A DNA stretch of 64,000 nt from Daphnia carinata (GCF_022539665.2 NC_081339.1:1488001-1552000), one strand, 5' to 3'; counted from the stretch's first letter, positions 30,006 through 43,853 are shown. The notes: a model not told the origin generated them from the sequence alone. Translations and numbers: made by a program.

Positions 30006-31290
30006 AATATATTATTAGATCCGCCTCAGTGACAAAAGTTGGGTACAATATCGTTCCGTGTCCCTCATTTATTCCTCTCCCTTCCCATCGCGTCTATCGC
30101 GGAATCAGTCTCCTGAGTCATGCGGTAATGTATAATGTAATGTAAAATACCCTGTAATAACCCACGGAACCTAGTTTCTCAATCATTGTCATATATTTGT
30201 ACGTTTAAATCTTCTGTGATGTCTCTACTCGCCCGTTCTTCCTTTTCCTTTTGGTTGCCTTAACACCATCGCATGCAACTGGCGCAAAGCGTGTCTTCAG
30301 CTAGCTATCATTACTGTGCTCCCCGTACAAAACTGGTAACTTGAACTTTGGCCATGTTCAAACTGCTAGTCTCATCAAGTTCCTCGTCGCTAGCTCGCAT
30401 ATAATATGCTAGGAAAACGTTCGGATTAGTTTGAGTTTTGTAGCGTAGCGTCAGCGGCATAAAATTAAACTTCCGTGAGCTATGAAACCGCAGGTTAGCC
30501 GTTTAGCGTACAGGAACCAAGATATTGAAATTAACGTAAGCTAGAAAAAGTTAAGAAACAATATATGATTTAGCATATTAAAAAATTCCGAACAGGCGTT
30601 AGTTACGATAGCATTTTAGTTTCAAATAATTAAGTCTTCTTAAAAAATTTAACAAGTCTTACTTAAGTTACATTTTTTGATTTATCATAGTGTTGTTTAA
30701 TTACTTTTTATGGACCACTGGTTAACTTTATTTTCAACTTGATCTTTATAAGCATCATCAAGTATGTTATGAAGTTTATTGTATTGTAAAAAAATGTTAG
30801 CTGGTTAGAACATAATGTAGTCAATGGCCCAAAGGGTAAAACACCTGACCGCTGTGGGGAGACCGGATATCGACACCAGCCAAAGTGTTCTACTTTTCCT
30901 TTTACCAAATTTAAGAAACCTCCCTCGGATGTCCCCCGGCATCTGTCCTGGTGATCTTGTAATATTCATATAATGGAAATCAAACCCGAAGGTCTGAGGT
31001 ACCACGGATGTCCGTAAGATGTTATTATTACCAAATGAGATGTACTGAGGATGTCCGTTTGACCAACATGTGCTACGTGGGTGGATCAAGGATTTTCGAA
31101 AACGGAAGAAATGATAGTCCATTAGCATTTGTTTATAAGAACTCCGTTTTTCCTCCACCTTATAGACACCGTTCTTCCTAAATCATGACCGTGATCCAAT
31201 GATGCACATCGACCAGTTTCTGATCACGCCAACGACGAACGTCGTAACCCCTTCCGACTACAAAAGCGAAGTCATGCAACGCGACGTAAG
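30006..31290. other. Unassigned DNA between two gypsy remnants, with a possible tRNA-derived SINE
   Basis: No gene seen. At about 30815-30890, AGTCAATGGCCCAAAGGGT, then ACACCTGACCGC and GATATCGACACC resemble a degenerate tRNA D arm (box A), anticodon arm and box B, as in tRNA-derived SINEs. This is weak because the fold is incomplete. Confidence 0.3.
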
Positions 31291-31379
31291 AAGCCTTCCT
31301 ATTAATAAGAGACCACCTAACTCAGTATGGTGAGCAACAGCAACTGCAACTAACAAATACAGCAACAATCGTCGTGAAT

Positions 31380-31800
31380 CGGATTAAAGAGTTGTACAAC
31401 TCCTGTTCTGGAAACAGAAACCCTGTGTCGAATATAATGATCACCGCAAGCAAACCACTTCAGGTGATCCCCCCCCCCCCGACGAACTAGAAATAATCAC
31501 CCCGACTGACGAAGAATGCTACGAGCATGACGATCCAATCCTAATAGACCTTCACGGAGAGTCTTAACCGAAGGAAAGATCAGAGCCCAATACTCCGTAC
31601 CATAGTGCAGTAACGACCCCTACGACCCTAGAGTCATTAGTTCCACCCACCGCTGAAAAATTGCTCACCCCGAACGCCGTTCCGGTCGCCGACCGTGAAG
31701 GGTTCTAAAACCTCAACCATACATTCAATAAACCTGTATTTTTAGAACAACCTTCGGTTAAGAATTATACCACTTAGCCCCCGGCATTTACACTTGGACT
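31380..31800 (+). pseudogene. Decayed Ty3/gypsy pol tail, copy 2
   Basis: Parallel in sequence to 29590-30005: the same order of CAAACCACTTCAGG-like, CGAACTAGAA, CCGACTGACGAAGAATGC and GTTCCGGTCGCCGAC segments. It includes a C run (31471-31480). It is either a second insertion of one family or part of a local duplication. Confidence 0.45.
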
Positions 31801-32379
31801 ATGTTTCACTTCAATTTGATACGTCTCAAAGATGAAATAGGAGTAGAAGGCGTAGCGTACCACACTGTTAGTTTTAGTTAGCGGCTTGTTTTTTTTCGCA
31901 CCGAAAAATTGTCTAAAAGCGGTGGACTAGGGGCGCATGATTTAATCGACGTAAACATGCAGTACGTTTCCGAAAAGGAAAATCGTCGGTTTTTTTCGAC
32001 GAAATGTTTTTGCCGAAAATCATTGTGAAGTACTGTTGAAATTGAATAGTATCATAATTATAATAAAAAACAGGTATAAAAAAACAGAAAATTTTTATGG
32101 ATACAACTGTGTTTATTATTCGATGACAGTCCACCAGAAATAACCAAAATCACTACCAGTGAAGCACAGCGCAACTTGATGGGGGAATCAAAAAGTCAAT
32201 CTTTTTCGTGTGAAGGCAAACCAAGCAATTCACTTTGAATGAATGATCACGTAAGAATAGTTGCTTTACAGCAACAAGATTTGATCAATCGAAACCGACT
32301 ACAAGTCGTAACATACTGCAGTGGTAGTTCTGAACCTTCGTATTAGTTGCCCACTATTTTTAACGAACAAGAAATAAAT
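31801..32379. other. Stretch without a recognised gene
   Basis: AT-rich; no open frame with recognisable content. It may include the 5' end of element C, but no LTR pair was found by eye. Confidence 0.4.
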
Positions 32380-32795
32380 GCTTTACGTGTGTTTCAGAAA
32401 AAATTATTCAATGCAGCAGTGGAGATCTGTGGCAGTGAAAATCGTAAGTACATCGTCGGAGACAAACATTGTTGACCGACCGCTCTAGGTTCAAGGTTCT
32501 CGCTAGTTCGAAGAGTAACAATTACTTTACGTGCGTTATAGCAAATTAACTGAGTGCGGAAGTGAAGAACGTGAGTACGACGTCGAAAACGAGCATCGTT
32601 GACCGACCGCTCCAGTTCCATTTTGCACCACCAGATTCGCTGCGCGCCACTTGTGGGTGGACTCAAACTGTGCGTGCGTGTGTGCAAAGTACATTCGCTT
32701 GTGGAAAAAAAAACTGAAAATCATACACACTGGAAGAGTTTCACGGTTGGGAACGGGGAGAGCTGGACATTCAGTGGCTATTCTCAGAGATCGAG

Positions 32796-33640
32796 ATGGC
32801 TGACAACCGCCCTTTCCGCCCATACGGCCTACCACCTCCATTTGACCTAGATAAATTTGAAATTGACAAAGACTCTTTTGAACTCTGGGAGGCTCAATGG
32901 TCGATTTTCATCAAAGTGTCGACGATCGATACCGTCCTTCCTGCGGCGGAACGACCGGCACACAAGAAAATCTCCTGAAATCAGCCCTATCGCGACCCAC
33001 ACTCTCAAGTCTCCTCTCATTCGGATTAACAGCCGCCCAACTTGAAGATCCCCATTATTATCACAACGCTGCGAGAAAGGTGTAACACCGGCCGTAACCG
33101 TCACGTCTGGAAGGAACAGTTCGCACTGAAGAAGCAACGCACCAAAGAAGCCGTCGACGACTGGCTATGCGAGCTTCGAGATATCGCACGTAAATTTGAG
33201 TTCGCTACTGACTGCTGTGGCGCTTGCGAAGTTAATCGAATACTAGTTCAAGTGATATACAGGATACAGAGTAACGATATTCGCTGCAAGCTGCTGGAGC
33301 AAGGCGCGAATCTCACCCTTGACCAGGCGTTAACCGTTATCCATACCACCGAAGCGGCGGCTAAGCAAGCATCCAACCTCAAGCAGAATACGGCCGCTTC
33401 AATCCAACAAGCCAGTGCGACTTACAAAAAAATAAGCAACGGCCCGAGATAAAAGCAAGTGGCCATAGTAAGAAAACCCAACCAAGTCCATGTTTTAAAT
33501 CTGGGGGGGAAAGTCCCAACGCTCAACTAACCTCAGACGGTTGCTGGAACTTTGGGGCAAAAATAAGACATCCAAAAGAAGAATGCCCCGCTCATGAAAA
33601 GAAATGTAACTTCTGCGGATGGACGAGCCACTTCGCGGCG
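32796..33640 (+). pseudogene. gag: Element C gag, broken
   Basis: ATG 32796 starts MADNRPFRPYGLPPPFDLDK, followed by a capsid-like segment (WEAQWSIFIKV). The frame breaks at 32976 and resumes near 33042 (RHVWKEQFALKKQRTKEAVDDW). A stop at 33450 precedes a decayed zinc-binding part in which only CNFCGWTSHFAAVC (near 33606-33645) still fits C-x2-C-x4-H-x4-C. Confidence 0.75.
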
Positions 33641-36600
33641 GTGTGCGAAGGAAAAAAGAAAGAGGCGCAAATTAACCACATCAGCTCAACGAGAGCTTCT
33701 GTAGCAGCAGTTTCCACCAATGAAATGGTCATAGTCATCATCTCACCTCGTCGTGGGCTGACTGGCAGTACAACCATCCCTTTTTTGCCTGACACCGGAG
33801 CCGAAATTGACGCCATTCCGTCCGCCACATACCAAAAATTTGTTCCTAAGGTGAAACTGCAACACGCTGCAGCTCCCGAGACAGCGGTTGGCACAACCAT
33901 CATCAATGACGGAACGTTCCGGACCACCCTCGACTGGATGGCTGATGATGAAGTAAGGCGACCCGTCACGACCACCATACATGTTTTGGACGACCTGAGG
34001 CAACCGGTCCTCTCGAAACGGACCCAAATAGCTATGGGGATGTTAACTCCCGGGTACCCGCATGGTCGGGTAATTCAAGTAAAGACAAATAAAAAAATAA
34101 TGCTCGGGAATGACGCACGAACTGCACCCCTTCCTCACCACCTACTACACCTATGCCGCCTACACCAACAGTCAACGTCGATCAGATTTTTTCTACATTG
34201 CTCTCTCCCAACGTGGCGCCGACCATGTCTATCTTTAGCAACAATTCAGCAACCATGGCAGGCAAGGAAAGGGATCTGCAGAAGCTAATGGCTGACTTCC
34301 CCACCAAATTAGACGGCATCTGCCGGCCCATGAGTGGCCCTTCATGTCACTTCGAGTTGAAAGACCATGTTCAGCCAACTGCAATCCGCGGTTCTCGACC
34401 CGTGGCTGTGCCGTTAATGCCTCGTTTAAAGAATGAATTGGACTCATTCGGGCAGCAGAACATCATCAAGAAAGTCACCCACCCAACGAGATGGATTCAT
34501 CCCATTATCCCAGTCATCAAGCCAGATGGAAACATCCGCTTTTGTGTAGACTTCGGAATCTAAACAAGTGCATCATCCGCCCGCGATTTGAGACCGTGGC
34601 ACCGTTCCAAGCGGTCCGTACAATCCCAACTGGAATGAAGTTTTTTACCGTGGTGGACGCGTTAAAAGGATACCACCAAGTATTACTAGACGAGAATTCG
34701 ACCGATCTCACGACCTCTTCCACCCCATTTGGCCGGTACCAATACCTACGGTTACCATTCAACGTGACCCATGGAGGTGATGACTACAGTCGCCGTGTGT
34801 CAGACGTTTTTGACGACAACCCAAATAGCCGTCGGATCGTTGAAGACATCCTTGTATTTTCCGCCACTTACGAAGAGCACCTAGAACTGGTACGCACATT
34901 ATTCGCTCACGCTGCTGAACACAAAGTGGCACTGAATAAGGAAAAACTAATATTCGCCCAACCTACTGTAAAATTCGGCGGATATGTAGTTGATGGCAGT
35001 GGATTCCGACCTGATCCCGAGCTGACGAGATCCATTAGAGAATTCACGAAACCAGGAAACATTACCGATTTGAGATCATTTTTCGGACTCTGTCAACAAG
35101 TTGGCAACTTCTCCGACAAAATAGCCAGGCCAGACCAGGCGTTCAAGGAGGCGAGATCCGCTCTCTCGGTCATCCCTGACATGCATTTTTACGATCCTTC
35201 TCGTCCCACAGCACTGCATGTTGACGCGTCCCGTCTCAAAGGCCTTGGATTCGTCCTGAAACAACAAGGAACCGACGGCAACTGGAGATTGTGCAACCTG
35301 GATCGCAATTTTTATCAGATGCGGAAACCCGATACGCAATGATTGAGTTAGAAGGCCTGGGGGCCGCATGGGCCATGCAGAAATGTCGGCAGTTCCTTGA
35401 AGGCCTGTCCACGTTTGAGCTAGTGTCCGACCATCAGCCACTTGTCCCCATCCTGAAGGAATACAGCTTGGACAAACTAGATAATCCACGCCTGTTGCGT
35501 CTCTGTCTAAAAATGCAACGGTACGACTTCCAAACCAGATGGATCCCTGGAAAAAAAAACAAATTCGACTCTGATGCGCTCAGCCGGGCACCAGTCGACA
35601 GAGCCATGCCATTTGACGAAATCGCTGAAGGCGTTCCATCAAACTCCGCTCGCCTTGCCATCATTAACACAATCGGTGGTTCAGACACCACGATCCTGGA
35701 CCCCGTACTCGAACGAGTTAAAAAAGTTGCAGCCTCAGACCCGACTCACACAGAGTTACGCGAAACCATCATACGAGGTTTTCCACCCAACAAATGCAAC
35801 CTTTCACCCTCCCTTAGGCTCTACTGGGGCGCAAGCGATCGACTAGCTATCGACGACAACGACGGCATGATCGTTGTCGGATCACTTATAGTCATCCCTT
35901 AAGCCATCCGCTAGGACATACTTAAAGACCTCCTCCGGATGCATCAAGGAGCTACTAAGCTCCGTCGACGCACCCGCCTATCCGTCTACTGGCCGCACAT
36001 GGACGTAGACATTGAGAACGCGGCAAAAAAGTGTGACGAATGTACGGCTCGTCTGCCGTCTCACCCCCCTTTACCGCTGCACCCGCGCAAACCCACACAG
36101 CCCTCTTTCGAGCATATCCACGCTGAACTGGCTTCCGTCAGGGGCAGACAATTTTTAGTACTCATCGACCAGTTCAGTGGATGGCCATATGTCGTCGCAT
36201 TTCTCAACAGTAACACTTCCGCCCGCAGAGTCATTGACGCTGTACGCGCGTTTTTCTCGAACGTAGGCGCGGCCGTAAAGCTTTGGTCTGAAAACGGACC
36301 ACAGTTTGCTGCAGCAGAATTCGCAAATTTTCTTTCCCTCTGGGGCATATCAGCTGGCACGTCATCGCCGCACTATCCCCAATCCAATGAAATCGCCGAA
36401 GCAGGCGTTAAATCAATGAAAATTTAATTGCAGGTTCATGGATAGGTGGAACTTTTGACGAAGACAAGTTCGCCAAAGCCATCCTTCTCTTCAGAAAGTC
36501 TGCCCGCTCTGGAGCCTTCTCCCCAGCCCAGCTCATCTTTCAAAGCCCAGTTGGAGATTGCCTACCAGCTCACTGTCGTTTTTTTCGCCCCGGAATGGCA

Positions 36601-36667
36601 ACGCGCAGCTGACATGCTGGAAAAGAGAGCACGCCGCGCTTCAGACCTAGATAATTCAGATAATTAA
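33641..36667 (+). pseudogene. pol: Element C pol, broken
   Basis: Pieces in order: protease (LPDTGAEID near 33787), reverse transcriptase start (IRFCVDFG near 34530), RT core (GYHQVLLDE near 34670) with IVEDILV in the place of the catalytic motif, RNase H (HVDASRLKGLGFVL near 35220; ELVSDHQPL near 35415), integrase HHCC remnant (KKCDECTARL near 36030) and DDE core (LIDQFSGW, SENGPQF, QSNEIAEAG, 36150-36410). At least five frame changes or stops separate them. The Glu-Asp in place of Asp-Asp may be lineage-specific or decay. Confidence 0.8.
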
Positions 36668-36670
36668 ATT

Positions 36671-37935
36671 TTTCCTTAAGCTTAGTTTTATCGAGCTTAG
36701 TTTTAAGGTGCTTTTTTGTGAACTTCTCTTTCAGGGGAAAGACTTTCTTAAGTAGGAGGAAAAAATTTTCGGAAAGTCAAGAGAGCCAGTATTAAATGGG
36801 AAATAGAAACTTTGGCTCTCTTGTACGGAATAAAAAATAGGACTGCAAGGGTGAAATACGGCTTTAAAAAAGAGCAGCGCTTATTTTATAATTTAACATG
36901 TGATTTTGCATATCATGCCACATGCAAAATCACTCTAATTTCTACTTTGTTACTGATTCCCCGTGCTGGGAACGTAACAGAGAGAATGAGGGTGAAGAAC
37001 GATAAGAGTGAATGAAGGAAGAGATGATGTGGGAAAGACACGCGCTTTATTTCTGTGTTTGAGGAGACAAAAACGAAAAAGGAAATGAAACTGGACTTCA
37101 AAACAAGGAAAAAAATGAGACAAAACTTAAACGACTTGATCTAAGGTATACTAAAGAACAAAGTTTGAACATAATTTAACATTAGTAAAACATAGTGCAA
37201 AAATAGCAAAACATTAGTGCAATTGGAAAAGTTTGTTATGACCACATAAAGTGCAATATAAGTATTAAATATTTCTGATGTTGCTCTAATAGTATTTTGT
37301 TAAATGAACTCTATTAAATACAATGTTATTCATGTTCTCCTGTAGTTTTAATTAAAATAGCATAAGAAAAAAGGTTTTGTGAACCATTTAAGTAATGAGC
37401 AAACACCATCGGTATTTCAAAAAGGAAAATGGAGATATGCCGACGCTTTTACGCAATATATTGCCTACCGGATTGGAGGCTCATCGTTCCAATGAGAACC
37501 ATTTTCGAAATAGGACTAAATGGAAATAGGACTATTGCCTCTAAATAAAAATAGGACTGACCTAAAATATTTTAAAAGTCAGTCCTATTTCTCGCAGTCC
37601 TATTTCGGATCAGTCCTATTATACCGCCAATCCCAATAAAAGATGAAGTTTTTTAAATTGAATATACAATCACCAATATTCCGTTGTCCTTTAATATTCA
37701 TTTTATGCTTCAATTACATTCAAATGCTATAAAGCTTCTAGGTATATCGAAGACATCACGTCACACAATTTTTTTCATCATGTGAGGTTCTAGGTACTAG
37801 CTGAGGATGATGTAAGAGGGACTGAAGAGCCTGTCAGGTAGCTACCAGGCGACCAAAAAGAAGGTTTAAAGAGGAATTTAGGGCGGTTATGGAGAAGACT
37901 GTTAGGCCTATTTTCTTGCCATTTTCTTCTTTCTG
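36671..37935. other. Non-coding stretch with inverted AATAGGACT repeats
   Basis: No gene seen. Copies of ATAGGACT at 36829, 37508, 37523 and 37550 face AGTCCTAT at about 37583, 37598 and 37613. ATAGGACTGA and TCAGTCCTAT form the centre of a hairpin (37552-37590). It may be a small MITE or a foldback scar. Confidence 0.45.
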
Positions 37936-40900
37936 TTAAGTGGGGAACGTATTCACGTAACCATCTATTCCAAAAGTGTTGGAATATGGCTTGGCTCTGT
38001 AGAAATCTGCTTGGTAGTAACGTTCATATTTTCCACCGTCTGCCAGCTGGAGGGGCAAGTACGGCCGAGCTCCACCGTATAGGAAGTGATTGGGCGTTAA
38101 GGGATCCGGATCTTCTGGATCCATGCTTAAGTGCATTAACGGTCGGGCATTTAACAGAGCTGCCACTTCAACAACGACGGTTCGTAATACTTGGTCTGTG
38201 ACTAGGCAATTTCCTATGCTGATCTTCATTGCCCGCTTGCAAGACTGTACAAGTCTTTCCATACACCACCAAAGTGGGGTCCGTGAGGTGGAGAGAAGTG
38301 CCACTCTTTTTGTTGACAGGTCATTATCGTCTGAAGCTTTTCGTGTCTATTAACAATTTTTTCTAAAGCCTGTCGCAACTCCTGCTCGGCGGCGACAAAG
38401 TTTGTTCCATTGTCAAATTGAAGAACCTTCGACTTTCCGCGCAGGCTGACAAAATGAGAGAATCAGAATAGGAACTCCTCCATACTAAGCACGTTGGCTA
38501 TTTCCAGGTGGACAGCTCGTGTCGCAAGGCACGTGAAAAGACTAACCCAGCGTTTTTTATGACGTCTTCCTCTTCCACCAACTCGAACAGTTAAAGGTCC
38601 AAAGTAATCGATACCGGTGTACGTGAACGCGGGCAGATGAGGTGTTAAACGGTGTACTGGTAGTGAAGCCATCAACGGAGGGCTAGGCTTCGACGACGTG
38701 CGCTTGCAAGGCCAGTAGTTGTTGATTACAGATCTTACCACCTTGCGTCCAGAAAGTATTCAATAGCGTGAATGTAAGTCAGTCAGCAATCTCTCGGTCT
38801 TGACGTGCATTTGTTTAATGTGATAATCCCAAATTATCCTTCTTGTTAAAAGTTGAGTAGCTGGCAGGAGTATGGGGTGTTTAGTTGCGTAATCATTTGG
38901 CGCGTGAAGTACACGCCCACCTACTCGCAACTGCCCGACTTCATCCAAGAAGGGCTTGAAGATGCGAAGTTTGGATCTGAGTGGCAATTCCAGATTTTTG
39001 CGAAGGGCGTACAGTTCTTCAGTAAAAGCAAATTCCCGCGTACGTTTGATGCATATTACCAACGACGTCACCATTTCTTCTGCCGTTAGCTCACAGACCA
39101 TGAGTTTCTCGCTACGTAATTTCGCCCGAGCGTTTTTAGTACATCTTTTACTCCAAGCTAGAACCCACTGGAGTTTCAACAGACTGGAAAACCGGGTGAC
39201 ACATCGATCGATGACGTGGTTTTCATCTTCCGTTTTTACTGCCAGGATACGAATCACGTTTACATCCCTTTCTTCTGGCTCCGTAATTTCTTCCCAAGTG
39301 TACCATTCCGAGGTATCCAGATTGAGAAACGGAGGCCCTTTGTGAAAGTTAATCAACTCGGTGACGTCCTTTGGATCGATGCCCGGACTGCAGAGGTCAG
39401 CTGGGTTAGTGTCTCCAGTAACATGACGCCATTGTCGACGACCCGTGTTCCGGTGCGATGCGGTTGCCGATGCGGTTGTTGACGAAGACCTCAAATCGGC
39501 AGCTTTTCGAATGAATCCAACGCAGCACCGTTTGTGAGTCCATGTGGAAGGTTACTTGACGTAAGTCGATTTCCAGTTCACGGCAAATCGTGAGGGCGAT
39601 GTTGAGACCTTCTACTGCAGCTTGTAGCTCTAAACTTGGAATCGTGACACCTTTCACTGGTGTGACGTGCGTTTTTGACGAAACAACGACACGTTGATCG
39701 ACTGGTTCTCGAATACGGTACGGAAGTAAGCTACTGCTCCGTAACCTTTGGAGCTTGCATCCGTAAAGACGTGAAGGTGCTGTTGAGGCCAACGTCCGCG
39801 TTGGGAACGGAAACATCTTGGAACCGAAAGGGATTCCAAATTTTCAAGGTGATACCATCAATTGTTTCTATTGCGTACCAGCAATAGAAACGTTGACCCA
39901 ATCCTTCAGGTAACGCGTCGTCCCAACCAATCCGTTCTTCGTGTGTCCAGATGTCTTTGAGCAAAGACTTCATGAGGAAGATAGCCGGTGCTACGAGTCC
40001 CAGAGGGTCGTAGACACGAGAGAAGATGCTTAATAAGACTCTCTTCGTTATAGTTTGATTGCTCGAAGGTGTCCGAATCTTGAATGTCAGCATATCTCTT
40101 TCGCTGTCTCACATCACCCCGAGCGCTCTTTCAACGGGGAGTCTCTCCAAGTCTAGGTTCAGAGTTGGCGAAGCGAGGCCAAATTCCCGTAACGCTGCTA
40201 TCAACGTCCTCGATGACGACGTCCATTTTGTCAAGTTGAACCCACCTAACTGAAGAAGGGATTTCATTTGTCGGGACCGTTTGACTGTCTCGTCTTCAGA
40301 GTCGAATGAGTCGAGGTAATTGTCGACGTAAAAATTCCGTCGAACACTATCAACTACTTTTGGAAAATGGTCGCGATGGTCATCGGCCGTTCTGTTGAGG
40401 GCGAAAATGCAGGTCGTCGGAGATGATTTTGCTCCAAATACGTGAACAGTCATCTGATACCGAAGCAAGTTTCGATTTATCGATGTGCCACCGAACTCAA
40501 GCTCCATCGAATACAACACGGACTTTGGTCGATGAGCTGGATGGGCTCACGACCTCGTGGTGTGGTAGATACCACGTCTTTCTCGTCTCCGTCCGCGCTT
40601 CTTGGGTCGTGACGAGTCGGGCATTTTTCAAGTTGATGTACTCCTTGACTACTGCATCGTACTCTCGAGCAAACTCTATGTCTCGATGAAAACGTCGTTC
40701 GAGAGCGTAGAGCCTCTTCAATGCAGACCACCGGTTGTTTGGGAGGTTTACGTCGTCGGCTTTCCGCATTAAGCCGACTTGATATCGGTTACCAATACAT
40801 TTTACGGAAGATTCGAGGATACGTTTTCCACGTAGATCATCTTCAGATTGAACGGGCGGCTCTAGTTCTACTTAGTTGGCCTCATGTTGTCAGAACCTCT

Positions 40901-41142
40901 TGACCAACTCTTTTAGGTCTTCAGGAGGTTCCTCGGTGGCCAGATGAGCGATGTACGGGCGTCCATCTTTTGGCGGCCCGTTTGTCCACATTCAACCACA
41001 AGTCACCGCAGACCCATATGGCATTTACAGCACAGCGTGGAGCAACCAGGTTTCTATGACTATGCCTAGGCCAACTGTTTGGTTCTTGCATTGAGCCAAA
41101 CAATTGGCCTAGGCCACGAAGACCCCGTTGTTCTAGGGACAT
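37936..41142 (-). pseudogene. pol: Decayed BEL/Pao pol, minus strand
   Basis: Reading leftward on the minus strand: a protease-end or spacer remnant (LGQLFGSMQEPNSWP), a stretch KADDVNLPNNRWSALKRLYALERRF, reverse transcriptase with FYVDNYLDS (near 40320), SRVYDPLGLVAP (near 40000), RNase H-like HMDSQTVLRWIHS (near 39540), the integrase zinc part, TYTGIDYFGPL and RAVHLEIA (near 38550-38620), and a C-terminal tail with LLNARPL and LTPNHFLYG (near 38100-38190). These are marks of the Pao family. Stops and frame changes are many, and no gag or LTR pair was seen. Confidence 0.85.
41064..41115. repeat. Perfect-arm hairpin with GCCTAGGCCAA arms
   Basis: GCCTAGGCCAACTGTTTGG (41064-41082) is matched by CCAAACAATTGGCCTAGGCC (41096-41115), a roughly 19-bp stem with one mismatch. 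It lies inside the decayed Pao sequence. Confidence 0.6.
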
Positions 41143-41145
41143 CGT

Positions 41146-43853
41146 TAGTTTTGATTGTAAAGCTCATGGAGAAAGGCAACAATGCGTAACTCAGTATGTA
41201 AAATTTCTATTTTGATGAGAAGAATAGTTTCTTTCAATATTTATGTTGTTCTTTTTCTGTTTTTTTAAGGATTCTTTTATATTTTCTTTGTTTTTTCAAG
41301 AATATGTAAAACATAAGTATAACCGTTATGGTTGAATTTGGTGGAAAAGAATAATTAGACGTTGAATTCAAGAGTAGCACTTTTGATTTGCAAGTAATTT
41401 TGAAGTATTTGAAAGCTAAATCAAGCACATTCAGTGAGGTATCCCAGCAATGGGTAACTGTGATCAATCATCAGTTAAAAATATATGCACCTTACAATGC
41501 ATAACCACCACAACACCTAACTGATTCAAAGGATTATTCCAGGATTTGCATCTAAATATTTGTTAGTTAATCTTTGTTTTTTGCATTTATTGTCAATGTC
41601 ATGTTATATAACTCTTTCTTAACTACAGCTCCCATTAAGAGGAATACTTGGGCATGAGAGGCTTCTGAAGAACAGGTTATGATAGGTGAGAACACCACTT
41701 TAACAGTTCCTGCTACAATATCTTTGCTGGAAAGTGATTCCCATTTCCTAGGGTCATCTGAAGATACTTCAATAACGATAGACAAATGTATATTTTTGGT
41801 ATTCATTCCGTATTATATTTTTTTGTCAATGGACATGAAGTGATCCAACTTTCACTTTTTTGTAATTTAAAATTAATTGTAATTTTTTGTAACGGGTTTT
41901 GAGCTGCTTTTGAGGCATCAATAGGATAGGTTTTTTAAAAATTTGCATTACGCCAAACTTAGATTTTCTTCAACTGCAAAAACAATTAGATTTCTAATGT
42001 GGCATGCAGATTTCAAAGACGATGGGACGGGATGAAGGGGTGGGGAGTAAGTCTGGAATTAGCAGGCAATACTTATTTCATTGTTCTGAATTACATCGAA
42101 CAATTATATTTTTTATCGGTCAGATTTCATTTCGAACTGAATTGATTATGTAATATTTTAGTTTTCTTTTCAATAAAAAATAAAAGTTTTTAATTTTCTT
42201 TTAACAAACTTAACTTAAAAACAAACTTTTAAAGGAGGCTTTTAGGATGACATGGCCCTTTAGTGGTCTAAATACCCAACACAACCAATTTTGAAGAAAA
42301 AAAAGATATTTTAAGCTAAAACTTCTTTTTCGGTGAAATATATCGATAAGTTAATTAACATTTTACGTGCTAGAATGGTAAAAAAATGAGACTGTGATCA
42401 CAATGGTCTTTGTTTCGAGCTTAGTCTGTGTCATAAAATTTTCCTTTCTCGGTAACAATTTTTATAACTTCATATTTTAGTACTGAAATTAAGCGATATT
42501 AACTACTCCATTTAAGTTGTGAAAATCAATAAAATAACCTTCTTTCATTACCTACAAAACTATAATTTGTTGGTTAATCAAATAATTGGTTGCGGTTAAC
42601 TCACTGTTAACTTTTTTCGTTTGTTTTTAACAAATGAAGAGTGTTAACCAGACATTACCTTTGTGAACATCTCAAACTCCGCCCTCATTTGACCTCCTTT
42701 TAGCAGATATCACTTTATTGCCTCCTTCCGGTTGACCGAGGTGTCGGTGACACCGATCTTATCAGTTGACCTTGTTTTCTTTTACCACACCAGTTCACAT
42801 TCCCTCGTAAATTGCTAACACATATTTTCATCTTTTACAAACCATGGTGATTTTTTTCATCCCCAAGCTAAGATGCGGTATCAAACCACCATTCAGCCGT
42901 TTTCTCAACTTTGTTCCGCCATAGTTTTCGTGTGCAGCAGATAATGTAATTTTAAATTTCCTCGGGAGGTGCTATGACAAATTTCACAGATTATCAATAT
43001 TCGATCACTTATTTCTCTCTTTCGTTACCCCAAATATCACAAGGCTATGCCACGTAGGGACAACGAAAACGGTCGGCCTTGGGGGTGATCCAATATTTGA
43101 AATCTATGGCTGATGTTCAAAACCCGTGAAGGAATTTTAAATTATATATAAGAAAAATCAACAGTAATATTTTATCTTTCTAAGAAGAACACCCGTTTAT
43201 TCTTTGTGCATAATTAACACAAACACACACAAAATCCTGCGCGAAACACCATATGGCCTATCTTTCGTGGTTAAAAACACCAAAGGTCGCAGAGGATGAT
43301 CCGACTGTTCTGGTGGGTAGTGTATCTCTGAGAAGAAATAACCACTCTTCCTTTTTCATCTGCGACAATACGTTTTGTTGTTTTGTTTTTTGTTTTTTTG
43401 TTGGTTTGTTTTTTTGTTTTGTTTTTGTTTTGTTTTGTTTGTTGTTTGTTGTTTTTGTTTTTTTGTTTGATTTTCTTTGGGGGACATCTATTACACATTG
43501 TAAAATGGATATCCATCAGTATCCCTTTCTTAACATTTATAGTAGAAAAACAACTCTCTAATACATCCAACTGGCATTCGGTCACTCTAACCATTCGGCT
43601 AAATTCTTTTCTTTTTGAAATTTCCTATCCGAGTAAAGAATATTGTTTAAGTTGCTATTTGTCTAGCAGATGGCCTAGCAAGCAGAAAAAATCATAGTTA
43701 TTCGCAGCTGCATACTGCTCATAAAGCATAAAAAAATTTTCATAAAAATTCTATACATTAACTCCCTACTCAATTAGCCACACTTTGAACACCACCAGCC
43801 GCCACCGCTCATGGGACCCACTGGTCTGCTTCGACCATGATCAGGGGCATGAG
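41146..43853. other. Mostly non-coding stretch
   Basis: No recognised gene. A minus-strand ATG frame at 41567-41806 (79 residues, SSDDPRKWESLSSKDIVAGT) has a protein-like composition but no family or exon context. A T/G-rich simple repeat lies at 43376-43470. Confidence 0.4.
43376..43470 (+). repeat. T/G-rich simple repeat (TTTTG-like)
   Basis: Irregular TTTTG/TTTGT runs. A similar tract is at 49246-49307. Confidence 0.85.

Larger units (their letters stand above)
32380..36670 (+). mobile_element. Element C: decayed Ty3/gypsy element of a second lineage
   Basis: Gag, protease, reverse transcriptase, RNase H and integrase appear in the usual order but in shifting frames. The proteins differ strongly from elements A and B. 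The leader (32395-32620) has an imperfect internal duplication ending in GTTGACCGACCGCTC (twice). I could not find matching LTRs, so the ends are approximate. Confidence 0.75.
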
